From Patescibacteria group bacterium (GTDB lineage: Bacteria; Patescibacteriota; Saccharimonadia; Saccharimonadales; HK-STAS-PATE-42): a DNA stretch of 8,467 bases. The translations under genes were made by a program, and so were the position numbers. Location of the stretch: the NCBI GenBank assembly GCA_030917805.1, contig JAUPUA010000062.1, positions 1 to 8,467 on the forward strand. The letters are read 5' to 3'. Positions 1-5,993 of this stretch are shown here, piece by piece (within the stretch, counting starts at the first letter, position 1; each line of letters begins with the position of its first letter). The notes under the pieces are model-generated. The model worked only from the letters and a program-made list of their open reading frames with translations. It made no database searches and was not told the origin of the DNA.

Positions 1-269
1 TCAGTTTTTTGTTCAATGATCTGCTCTGAAATTAAATCTAAGATTTGTTTTTCCGGATTTTGATCAATTTTGGTGGTTTTGGTGATTTCAGAGATCTTTG
101 TGGTGCCTCCAAGCCTATCAATATTGGGTTCGTCTTCTAGATCTAGAATCGCGTAACTTGCCTGGATTTCCTTAATGGAATCTTCGCCAAAAACAGACTC
201 TAGCTCGGCAAGCGAGAGGTGTGGCTGGTGGCCTAAAAAGAAGATGTAGCTTGTTACGTTCTTTGGCAT
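1..269 (-). CDS. Trm11/THUMP-like RNA methyltransferase, N-terminal fragment (runs off left edge)
   Basis: The reverse strand gives 89 codons from an ATG at 269-267 with no stop before the window edge, so only the N-terminal part is present. It begins M-P-K-N-V-T-S-Y-I-F-F-L-G, followed by the H-L-S-L-A-E-L-E motif at residues 17-24 and L-G-G-T-T-K-I at 53-59. That pattern is typical of the N-terminal domain preceding the THUMP and Rossmann methyltransferase domains in Trm11 and archaeal TrmG10-like enzymes, which methylate guanosine N2 in tRNA. The catalytic (D/N)PP(Y/F) motif would lie outside the window, so activity cannot be judged. The gene is divergent from the rest of the cluster. It has no Shine-Dalgarno sequence but has an extended -10 box about 20 bases upstream. 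Family assignment is fairly good; the exact substrate is inference. Confidence 0.68.
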   Translation of the reverse strand, partial: MPKNVTSYIFFLGHQPHLSLAELESVFGEDSIKEIQASYAILDLEDEPNIDRLGGTTKISEITKTTKIDQNPEKQILDLISEQIIEQKT

Positions 270-289
270 AATATTTATTCTTAAGCATT

Positions 290-298
290 ATTATAACA
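290..298 (-). promoter_or_regulatory. Extended -10 promoter of the Trm11-like gene
   Basis: On the reverse strand the sequence reads TGTTATAAT, a perfect TATAAT hexamer with the TG of an extended -10 element. No convincing -35 box sits 16-18 bases further upstream, which extended -10 promoters tolerate. Transcription would begin near 283, giving a leader of only about 13 bases before the ATG at 269. The region 270-388 holds this promoter, the divergent promoter of the next gene and nothing else that I recognise. Confidence 0.55.
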
Positions 299-329
299 GG
301 TACAGAAGAGGATTAGTAGGCTATAATGC

Positions 330-359
330 TTGACTTTTGTATTGAGCTTATGCTAGTAT
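330..359 (+). promoter_or_regulatory. Promoter of the unknown gene at 389
   Basis: TTGACT at 330-335 is a near-consensus -35 box. An 18-base spacer separates it from TAGTAT at 354-359, which is preceded by TG at 351-352 as in an extended -10 element. The predicted start of transcription is near 366, about 23 bases before the ATG at 389. The upstream in-frame ATG at 326 lies ahead of this promoter, so the promoter argues that the longer reading frame is not the real start. A second TATAAT at 322-327 lacks a -35 box and is less convincing. Confidence 0.55.
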
Positions 360-388
360 TGGGAGTAGTAAAAATAAATAAAACAAAA

Positions 389-967
389 ATGGAAACAAAA
401 TTAAAGAACGAAACAATAATAACAACTGATGGGGTAGATGTTCAGGAGCAGGCACGTATGGATGTTACTAGGGTTGCTGAGGCTGCAAAGCAATTGGACA
501 GGGCTAATACAGTAAAGACTAGTTCGGAAAGAAGATTGAGAGGTATTAAGGGAGTAGTTAGTAAGCTGATGCATCGTACTGATGGCCTAGAAGATCAATT
601 GTGGAGAGCCAATAAGAGTGCAGCCCACCATGAAACAGAAGTAGCGCTTGCAAAATCTGGTGCAGGTTTTAGGTATCGAGATAATGATGCTGCGTATAAA
701 CAAGCTGCAATTGAAGATGCTCGAAGTAATGGAGTTGAAGTTGATTATCCCGAACAAGATAAAGACGATCTTGTCGTAGCTAGCGATACTAAAGAGGGTA
801 GGATGAAAAAGCTTAGTGAAGCAGAGAAGAGTCATCATGATATTATGACAATGATGGGAAGAGGCGGTGATGAGATTTCTCGTAGTGGTGGGGGTTTTGC
901 TTATCCTAATGGTCAAGCCGTTGAGAATATAGCACAGGAAAGATCTAGGTTAGAGTCTGACACTTAA
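389..967 (+). CDS. Hypothetical hydrophilic, largely helical protein (192 aa)
   Basis: I do not recognise this protein. The open frame extends up to an ATG at 326, but I choose ATG 389 because a good promoter (330-359) lies inside the longer version and the extra 21 residues are a hydrophobic, non-conserved-looking stretch that is really promoter DNA. No Shine-Dalgarno sequence precedes either start. The protein is rich in Glu, Asp, Lys, Arg and Ala, has no membrane segment or signal peptide, and its residues 20-85 look helical and possibly coiled-coil. A glycine-rich segment near residues 165-175 may be disordered. It has a single Trp and no Cys. It forms its own transcription unit, bounded by a promoter and an intrinsic terminator. 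It could be a lineage-specific cytoplasmic or nucleic-acid-associated protein; no function is supported. Confidence 0.6.
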   Translation: METKLKNETIITTDGVDVQEQARMDVTRVAEAAKQLDRANTVKTSSERRLRGIKGVVSKLMHRTDGLEDQLWRANKSAAHHETEVALAKSGAGFRYRDNDAAYKQAAIEDARSNGVEVDYPEQDKDDLVVASDTKEGRMKKLSEAEKSHHDIMTMMGRGGDEISRSGGGFAYPNGQAVENIAQERSRLESDT

Positions 968-1003
968 GCATAAGATATTTTTATGTATAGGTTGTTTCTA
1001 GTA

Positions 1004-1027
1004 CCCAGCATCTATGCTGGGTTTTTT
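1004..1027 (+). terminator. Intrinsic terminator after the unknown gene
   Basis: CCCAGCAT (1004-1011) pairs with ATGCTGGG (1014-1021), giving a GC-rich stem of 7-8 base pairs with a tiny loop, followed directly by six T residues (1022-1027). There is no matching A run on the left side, so it acts only on rightward transcription. It separates the unknown gene from recA, so recA needs its own promoter. Confidence 0.9.
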
Positions 1028-1106
1028 GATGTGATTTTGGTTCTATTATGTTTACGCTTAGTCTATTAGAATTAAGCTTAAGTAAATATGATAGGGAGAT
1101 TTCTAT

Positions 1107-2165
1107 ATGGCTAAAAGTGCAGGTAAAGATCCGGTGGTGAGGGCAGGGAAGAGTGATCCGAAGGATGATAAGAAGAATGCTGATGCTAAGAGCCAGGCGC
1201 TTAATATGGCGATGGATCAGATCCAAAAGCAGTTCGGTGCAGGAAGTATTATGCGCATGGGTGATAAGCACTCAGCAGAGGTTGAGCTATTCCCAAGTGG
1301 TAGTTTAAGTTTAGATCTTGCCCTTGGTGGTGGATATCCTAAGGGTAGAATTATAGAAATCTATGGGCCGGAATCTTCTGGTAAGACAACTTTGACTCTT
1401 CATGCGATTGCCGAGATTCAAAAAAAGGGTGGTACGGCCGCATTTATTGATGCAGAGCATGCACTGGACCCATCTTATGCTAAGAAACTTGGCGTTGATG
1501 TAGAAAACCTCTTTGTCTCTCAGCCAGATACCGGTGAGCAAGCGCTTGAGATTGCTGAGACTCTGGTTAGATCTAGTGCAGTGGATCTAGTTGTTGTAGA
1601 TAGCGTTGCGGCACTGGTGCCAAAGGCAGAGATTGACGGTGAAATGGGAGATAGCCACATGGGTCTTCAGGCAAGGTTGATGAGCCAGGCTTTACGTAAG
1701 CTTACGGCGATTATCTCTAAATCTAATACAACTGTAATCTTTATTAACCAGATCAGAATGAAGATTGGGGTGATGTTTGGAAACCCAGAGACTACCACTG
1801 GTGGTAATGCACTTAAGTTCTATGCTTCAGTCCGTCTCGATATCCGTCGAGCAGCACAAATTAAGAATGGGGATGACATCATTGGTAATGAGACTAAGGT
1901 TAAGGTGGTAAAGAATAAGATTGCACCGCCATTTAGGGTGGCAGAATTCGATATCATGTATAACGAAGGAATTAGCTACTATGGTGATTTGTTGAATCTA
2001 GGTCTGAAGTATGACATTTTGAGCCGATCTGGAGCCTGGGTAGGCTATAAGGGTGAGAATATCGCTCAGGGTAAAGAGGCAGCCAAAGACTACTTTAAAG
2101 AAAATCCGAAAGTTGCTAAAGAAGTAGAGAAGTTAGTTCGGGAAGAGATTAAAAAGACCGAGTAA
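1107..2165 (+). CDS. recA: RecA recombinase
   Basis: RecA polymerises on single-stranded DNA and uses ATP to drive homologous pairing and strand exchange; it also promotes LexA-type self-cleavage in bacteria with an SOS response. The 352-residue protein shows Walker A G-P-E-S-S-G-K-T at 87-94 (K93, T94), the catalytic Glu in the [10 protein letters not shown] block at 113-122 (E117), Walker B around 161-165 (D165), and the L2/N-Q-I-R region from 214. The start at 1107 is supported by a Shine-Dalgarno AGGGAGA at 1093-1099. This start gives a Lys/Asp-rich N-terminal extension about 20 residues longer than in E. coli RecA, where the Walker A lysine is K72. The C terminus lacks the strongly acidic tail of the E. 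coli protein. No classical SOS box is visible upstream (968-1106). A possible -10 TATGAT at 1087-1092 is weakly supported and would exclude most of the Shine-Dalgarno from the transcript. Confidence 0.98.
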   Translation: MAKSAGKDPVVRAGKSDPKDDKKNADAKSQALNMAMDQIQKQFGAGSIMRMGDKHSAEVELFPSGSLSLDLALGGGYPKGRIIEIYGPESSGKTTLTLHAIAEIQKKGGTAAFIDAEHALDPSYAKKLGVDVENLFVSQPDTGEQALEIAETLVRSSAVDLVVVDSVAALVPKAEIDGEMGDSHMGLQARLMSQALRKLTAIISKSNTTVIFINQIRMKIGVMFGNPETTTGGNALKFYASVRLDIRRAAQIKNGDDIIGNETKVKVVKNKIAPPFRVAEFDIMYNEGISYYGDLLNLGLKYDILSRSGAWVGYKGENIAQGKEAAKDYFKENPKVAKEVEKLVREEIKKTE

Positions 2166-2166
2166 G

Positions 2167-2526
2167 ATGCTTACGGAAGCCCAATATGCTCAATTGCAGT
2201 TTGATGGCATGGAAGACCCTGCCTATATTGATGCGGAGTTACTGGATATATTCGCTTCTGCTAGTATTGTAGAACGTCCAGAGGGTAACCCGTCTGATGC
2301 TGAATACTTCTTTCGGATAGGAGGAAGAGTGTATGAGTTCTTTAGGAGTTCTGAAAAAGGTTCGGTTTTCGAGCTAGACGGTCCTGGTTTTAGAGGCGAC
2401 GTATATGTACAGGGTGAACCAAAAGGAGAAAAAGATGCAAGGAGGGTGTGCAGGATTGTATTAGATTATGCAGCCGGAAGAGTGGAGGAGGGAGAATTCT
2501 TTAAACTTGATTTAATGGCTGCTTAA
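2167..2526 (+). CDS. Small acidic protein of unknown function, coupled to recA (119 aa)
   Basis: I do not recognise this protein. Its ATG begins one base after the recA stop codon, without its own Shine-Dalgarno sequence, so translation by re-initiation after recA is likely. The protein is acidic (many Glu and Asp), with no membrane segment or signal peptide. A short helical N terminus (residues 1-30) is followed by a segment of alternating Phe, Tyr, Val and Gly (about 46-85) suggesting beta strands, then a helix near 88-103. It is not RecX, the usual recA partner, which is Arg-rich, longer and built of helical repeats. No terminator follows, so read-through into the ftsE promoter region is possible. 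The coupling to recA suggests, but does not show, a role alongside RecA. Confidence 0.75.
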   Translation: MLTEAQYAQLQFDGMEDPAYIDAELLDIFASASIVERPEGNPSDAEYFFRIGGRVYEFFRSSEKGSVFELDGPGFRGDVYVQGEPKGEKDARRVCRIVLDYAAGRVEEGEFFKLDLMAA

Positions 2527-2533
2527 TCGCTAT

Positions 2534-2562
2534 TTGGTGAAGCTTAAGCTGTTTGGTAGAAT
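2534..2562 (+). promoter_or_regulatory. Promoter of the ftsE-ftsX-DUF488 operon
   Basis: TTGGTG (2534-2539) and TAGAAT (2557-2562) are spaced by 17 bases, and TG at 2554-2555 makes the -10 element extended. The spacer contains a perfect 10-base palindrome AGCTTAAGCT (2541-2550). Transcription would start near 2569, leaving about six bases before the ftsE ATG at 2575, so the message would be almost leaderless. Confidence 0.6.
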
Positions 2563-2574
2563 GAGAGTTAATAT

Positions 2575-3327
2575 ATGATTCTTTTAGATAGAGTTTCCAA
2601 GAAGTATGGTAAGAAAGGTGTGGCTTTAGATAAGGTCTCCTTTTTTATTGAGCCAAAAGAGTTCGTGGTCTTAGTAGGGGCAAGTGGAGCAGGGAAGTCG
2701 ACAATCTTAAAGCTTCTGACTCGTGAAGAGAAGGAAACGAGTGGAAAGATCGTAGTGGGTGGAGTAGACTATGCAGATCTTAAAGAAAAGGATATTGCGC
2801 TGCTCCGTCGAAAAGTAGGGACTGTCTTCCAAGATTTTAAATTGCTGCCGAAAAGAACAGTTTTTGAAAACGTTGCTTTTGCGATGGAGATTGTTGGGAT
2901 GAGCAATAAAGAGATAAAGAATACCGTTCCTAAGGTCATTGAGCTTGTTGGTCTCGCAGGTAAAGAAAAGAACTATCCAGATCAGCTTTCTGGTGGTGAG
3001 AAGCAGCGAGTGGCAATTGCAAGGGCTGTAGTAAGGCAACCAAAAATCCTAATTGCTGATGAGCCAACTGGTAATTTAGACCCAAAACACAGTTGGGATA
3101 TCGTTAAGCTGCTGGAAAGAATTAACAAGCGTGGGACAACCGTAATAATGACTACTCATAACCAAGAGATTCTAGCAAAACTTAATAGAAGAGTGATTAA
3201 ACTTGATCATGGCCGAGTAGTCAGTGATAGAGTGGGCTTTAGATTAGAGGATGATGAATCTGTCGACGGTTCTTCTGACGAGCCAGATGCTAAATCTACT
3301 GGGTCAAGAAAGGTTAGCTCACTATGA
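2575..3327 (+). CDS. ftsE: FtsE, ATP-binding subunit of the FtsEX complex
   Basis: FtsE is the cytoplasmic ABC-type ATPase that, with FtsX, transmits a division signal to a peptidoglycan hydrolase outside the cell. All ABC motifs are present: Walker A G-A-S-G-A-G-K-S-T at 35-43, Q-loop Q86 followed by D-F-K-L-L, signature L-S-G-G-E at 138-142, Walker B ending in D162-E163, D-loop around 167-169 and switch H195. The Q-loop context and the immediate pairing with ftsX separate it from LolD/MacB-type ATPases. At 250 residues it is longer than the usual 220-230 because of an acidic, Ser-rich tail (about 225-250). The ftsX start overlaps its TGA stop by four bases (ATGA), indicating translational coupling. 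A weak GAGAG sits at 2563-2567, but the predicted transcript would begin at or after it. Confidence 0.95.
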   Translation: MILLDRVSKKYGKKGVALDKVSFFIEPKEFVVLVGASGAGKSTILKLLTREEKETSGKIVVGGVDYADLKEKDIALLRRKVGTVFQDFKLLPKRTVFENVAFAMEIVGMSNKEIKNTVPKVIELVGLAGKEKNYPDQLSGGEKQRVAIARAVVRQPKILIADEPTGNLDPKHSWDIVKLLERINKRGTTVIMTTHNQEILAKLNRRVIKLDHGRVVSDRVGFRLEDDESVDGSSDEPDAKSTGSRKVSSL

Positions 3328-4268
3328 TGATATTTGGTAGAGAAGTTAGATTAATTAATGCAAAGAGGATCTTTACCTCTGGTATTACCGGGTTCTTTAG
3401 AAACTCTTGGTTATCATCGGCGGCTATTTTAGTAATGACTGCAACTCTGGCTGTGGGGCTTTTAACGGTTATATCTTTTGTAGTCTATGGCAAGCAGGTT
3501 GGGAGGCTCGCAGAGAAGGTAGAGATTAAGCTTTATCTTAAAACCGATGTTAAAGATGACCAAAAGAATGCTTTCGAGGCTTATATCAAAAGTATTGATG
3601 GGGTTCGAGGTGTTGATTATAAGGATAAGACCCAAGCATTAGAAGAATATAAAGAGCTTAATAAAGATAATCCCGAAAGCCTCAAATCTTTAGAAGTAGC
3701 GGGTGATAGTGTAGATTTACCAGCTAGTTTTTCGGTTAAGATTGATAATTTTGATGATATAGATTCGATTCAGGGGAAGTTGAAGGCATCTGAATTTAAC
3801 GATCTAACCGAAGAGAGTGAGGTTTCAGAAGATAAACTTAGGGCAACAAAGAATATCGCTAATGCTCTGGCTACTATCCGTAAGATTGGTATGGTGGCGA
3901 GTTTAATCTTAGGCTCCGTTTCAGTTTTGATTATTGTAAACACAATTAGGCTGGCAATCTTTAACAGGCGTGATGAAATTGAGATTATGAGGTTGATCGG
4001 CGCTAATAAGATTTATATTAAAGGGCCATTCTTAGTGGAGGCCGCAACTTATGGTGCAATCGCAGGCTTATTCACCTATATTATTATGCGTCTCACAGTA
4101 TTTAGCATTACGCAAAAAGCTTGGGCAGGTGATATCGCACGAGATATCAGCTTCTTTACCCAAAATAGTATTTTAGTTGGTTTAATCGTGACACTTATCG
4201 GTATTATGATCGGTGTAGTTGCCGCTCAGTTTGCAATTAGAAAGTACGTTAAGTTTAAGAACTCTTAA
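3324..4268 (+). CDS. ftsX: FtsX, membrane subunit of the FtsEX complex
   Basis: FtsX links FtsE in the cytoplasm to a hydrolase at the cell surface. The 314-residue protein has the four-helix FtsX layout: TM1 about 32-55, a large extracellular loop about 56-185, TM2 about 187-211, TM3 about 235-257 and TM4 about 283-305. The conserved cytoplasmic coupling segment after TM2 contains N-T-I-R-L and R-R-D-E-I-E-I-M-R-L-I-G-A (206-227). The loop is strongly charged and is the expected docking site for the coiled coil of the hydrolase encoded at 4814. The start overlaps the ftsE stop in an ATGATG sequence, so either of two adjacent Met codons (3324 or 3327) may be used. There are no Cys residues and no signs of damage. 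Confidence 0.95.
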   Translation: MMIFGREVRLINAKRIFTSGITGFFRNSWLSSAAILVMTATLAVGLLTVISFVVYGKQVGRLAEKVEIKLYLKTDVKDDQKNAFEAYIKSIDGVRGVDYKDKTQALEEYKELNKDNPESLKSLEVAGDSVDLPASFSVKIDNFDDIDSIQGKLKASEFNDLTEESEVSEDKLRATKNIANALATIRKIGMVASLILGSVSVLIIVNTIRLAIFNRRDEIEIMRLIGANKIYIKGPFLVEAATYGAIAGLFTYIIMRLTVFSITQKAWAGDIARDISFFTQNSILVGLIVTLIGIMIGVVAAQFAIRKYVKFKNS

Positions 4269-4286
4269 AGGGAGCAGACATTTGCT

Positions 4287-4685
4287 ATGTTGAGAGGTGG
4301 TTGTATTTTGAGCCATGAGCGTCAGCCTGGTGAAACTTTAATATCTGTGATGAGCAGGCATACCGATAATTCTGGTAAGAACGCTGATCCTAGAATTACA
4401 CCTGATCGATTTGATGATCATTGGACTGAGCTTGGACCCAATGAAAAGGCGATAGGTGCTTATTATAGGCACGATATTGGGTGGGATGAATTTGCCAACT
4501 TATACATTGTACGCTTGAGGGAGAATCCTACTACCATAGATAAATTGGCCGAGTTAGTAAGGCGTGCTACAGAAGGTAACATCGTGGCTCTCTGTATCGA
4601 ACCTACTCATGAAATGTGTCACAGAGGCTTGTTATTGGCCCATGTTTCGCAGGACTATCCAGATGTTGAAGTAGTCCTTGGATAA
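4287..4685 (+). CDS. DUF488 family protein
   Basis: This 132-residue protein matches the DUF488 pattern. An N-terminal V-M-S-R-H-T block (21-26) is followed by D-P-R-I-T and F-D-D-H (34-45), then G-A-Y-Y...W-D-E-F-A (57-70), and near the end L-C-I-E (102-105) and C-H-R (111-113). The family's biochemical role is not established; the paired cysteines (C103, C111) and the Cys-His-Arg signature suggest a catalytic or redox/nucleic-acid-related site, which is inference. It starts 18 bases after ftsX, with a good Shine-Dalgarno AAGGGAG at 4268-4274, so it is most likely the third gene of the ftsEX operon. The ATG at 4287 is the only in-frame ATG early enough to include the V-M-S-R-H-T block. A link to cell division is suggested only by position. 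Confidence 0.85.
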   Translation: MLRGGCILSHERQPGETLISVMSRHTDNSGKNADPRITPDRFDDHWTELGPNEKAIGAYYRHDIGWDEFANLYIVRLRENPTTIDKLAELVRRATEGNIVALCIEPTHEMCHRGLLLAHVSQDYPDVEVVLG

Positions 4686-4722
4686 GGTTGTGTAAACTAC
4701 ATTTTGTTTTAGCATAAGCCTG

Positions 4723-4752
4723 TTGATTTTGGTGGTCCAGAGTTGGTAAGAT
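4723..4752 (+). promoter_or_regulatory. Promoter of the hydrolase-protease pair
   Basis: TTGATT (4723-4728) and TAAGAT (4747-4752) are 18 bases apart, and TG at 4744-4745 forms an extended -10 element. The T-T-G-G-T-A context matches that of the ftsE promoter. Transcription would start near 4759, giving a leader of about 55 bases, the longest in the window. No clear terminator precedes it after the DUF488 gene, so some read-through from ftsEX is possible. Confidence 0.5.
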
Positions 4753-4764
4753 TGTTATGTATAT

Positions 4765-4789
4765 TAGCTCAGCTTTCTAATTAGAGCTA
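4765..4789 (+). other. Possible hairpin in the leader of the hydrolase gene
   Basis: TAGCTC (4765-4770) can pair with GAGCTA (4784-4789). An alternative fold uses the perfect palindrome TCTAATTAGA (4776-4785). It is not followed by a T run, so it is not a terminator. It could affect message stability or translation of the gene at 4814, or be chance in AT-rich DNA. Confidence 0.25.
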
Positions 4790-4813
4790 GAACAGGGTGC
4801 AAAAATAAAAATT

Positions 4814-5974
4814 ATGAAAAAAAGTACCAAAGGTAAGAACAGTAAAGCTAAAGCTAAAAGTATCGTAATGGTGGGCTTGGCTTTGGCTGTTTTTGTGCTT
4901 GTTCCTGCGCTAAGGACCCCAGATAACACTGTTTTTGCCAACGCTAATAACCAGAAGATTGCTGAGCTAAATAAGAAGATTGAAGATAATCAGAAGAAGA
5001 TCCAAGAGCTTAAAGAACAAGGTGATACTCTCGCGAATAAAATGCAACAAATTGAGTTGGAGACCTCTACTTTACAGGCAAAGATAGATGCCAATGAAGC
5101 CGAGAACAATAGATTGAATGAGCAGATTGCAATTGCAGAAGCTAGGATAAAAGAAAATAAGGCACTTTTGGCGGATTCAATTAAAAAGATCTATGTTGAG
5201 GGTGACATAAGTTCTTTAGAGATCTTAGCAAGTAGCAGTAGCCTTAGTGACTATGTTGATAAGCAGGAGTACCGTGATCGAGTAAAGAATAAAATTACAA
5301 AACTTACTGGTGAGGTCCAAGAACTTAAGATTGAGGCGGAGCAGAAGCAGATAGAGGTTGGTAATTTGCTGCGTGATCAAATAAATATGCGGGTTGATCT
5401 AAAGATAAAAGCTGATGACCTAAATAAACTCATAGTTGAGACTAACGGACGAGAGGATGCATACCAGAACCAAATAAGTATGGATAACGCTGAAGTTGCA
5501 AGACTTAGGAGCGAGCAGCGTAGTGTTAACTCATCTAAACTCAAACCATTGTATGGTCTGTCTTTTGTCTCTAGTTCAGGCGTGCTAAATGGAGGATATC
5601 CTGCCAAGTGGGACATACCTCCGATTGATAGCCGTGTTGATGATTGGGGAATGTATAGCCGAGAATGTGTAAGCTATGCCGCTTTTAAGGTTTGGCAAAG
5701 TGGAAGGCATATGCCTTATTGGGGTGGTAGAGGAAACGCTAATCGCTGGAAGGATAACGCCGCAAATGATGGGATTCCTTTTGATACTACTAACCCAAGG
5801 AAAGGAGATGTTGCTATTAGTATGTATGGGTACTATGGTCATGCAATGTATGTGGAGAGGGTAAATAATGATGGGACAATACTTGTAAGTCAATACAATT
5901 ACGGTATAAGCGGTGAATATAGTGAAATGACTCTATCTGTAGCTGCAAGCGGGCTGTACTTTATTCACTTTTAA
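4814..5974 (+). CDS. Secreted coiled-coil CHAP peptidoglycan hydrolase (PcsB/CwlO/RipC-like)
   Basis: This 386-residue protein would cut peptidoglycan outside the cell at division under FtsEX control. A Lys-rich N terminus and a hydrophobic core (about 16-34) form a signal peptide with likely cleavage after the A-N-A at 42-45. Residues about 46-235 are a long, charged coiled coil with a break near 125-150, the layout of PcsB and CwlO N-terminal domains. A CHAP amidase/endopeptidase domain follows at about 260-386, with catalytic C285 (in R-E-C-V-S-Y-A) and H343 (in G-H-A-M-Y-V). The usual Glu of the motif before the conserved Asn appears as Gln (Q360, N362). No Shine-Dalgarno lies at a normal distance; AGGG near 4793-4797 is about 16 bases from the ATG. 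Its place directly after ftsEX supports it as the FtsX-activated hydrolase. The exact bond cleaved cannot be told. Confidence 0.9.
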   Translation: MKKSTKGKNSKAKAKSIVMVGLALAVFVLVPALRTPDNTVFANANNQKIAELNKKIEDNQKKIQELKEQGDTLANKMQQIELETSTLQAKIDANEAENNRLNEQIAIAEARIKENKALLADSIKKIYVEGDISSLEILASSSSLSDYVDKQEYRDRVKNKITKLTGEVQELKIEAEQKQIEVGNLLRDQINMRVDLKIKADDLNKLIVETNGREDAYQNQISMDNAEVARLRSEQRSVNSSKLKPLYGLSFVSSSGVLNGGYPAKWDIPPIDSRVDDWGMYSRECVSYAAFKVWQSGRHMPYWGGRGNANRWKDNAANDGIPFDTTNPRKGDVAISMYGYYGHAMYVERVNNDGTILVSQYNYGISGEYSEMTLSVAASGLYFIHF

Positions 5975-5976
5975 CG

Positions 5977-5982
5977 TAGAAT
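5977..5982 (+). promoter_or_regulatory. Possible -10 box before the S41 protease gene
   Basis: TAGAAT lies in the 19-base gap between the hydrolase stop and the protease start and is identical to the ftsE -10 hexamer. It has no TG extension and no good -35 box. If used, transcription would start near 5989, about five bases before the ATG. Cotranscription from the upstream promoter is equally possible. Confidence 0.3.
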
Positions 5983-5993
5983 TATATCTATAG

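Noticed and set aside
322..327. TATAAT as the main -10 box for the unknown gene
   Set aside because: No -35 box or TG extension fits it, while the TTGACT/TGCTAGTAT pair just downstream is more complete.
587..916. Reverse-strand open frame opposite the unknown gene
   Set aside because: No promoter or ribosome site, odd Thr/Ile/Ser/His-rich composition typical of antisense frames, and it lies fully within a better supported forward gene.
981..1271. Reverse-strand open frame spanning the terminator and the start of recA
   Set aside because: It crosses an intrinsic terminator and lies antisense to certain recA coding sequence; its composition is that of an antisense shadow.
2167..2526. RecX assignment for the gene after recA
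   Set aside because: The protein is acidic, short and apparently rich in beta strands, unlike the basic helical-repeat RecX family.
4686..4722. Possible terminator or small RNA between the DUF488 and hydrolase genes
   Set aside because: A T-rich stretch is present but no stem precedes it, and no RNA family features were recognised.
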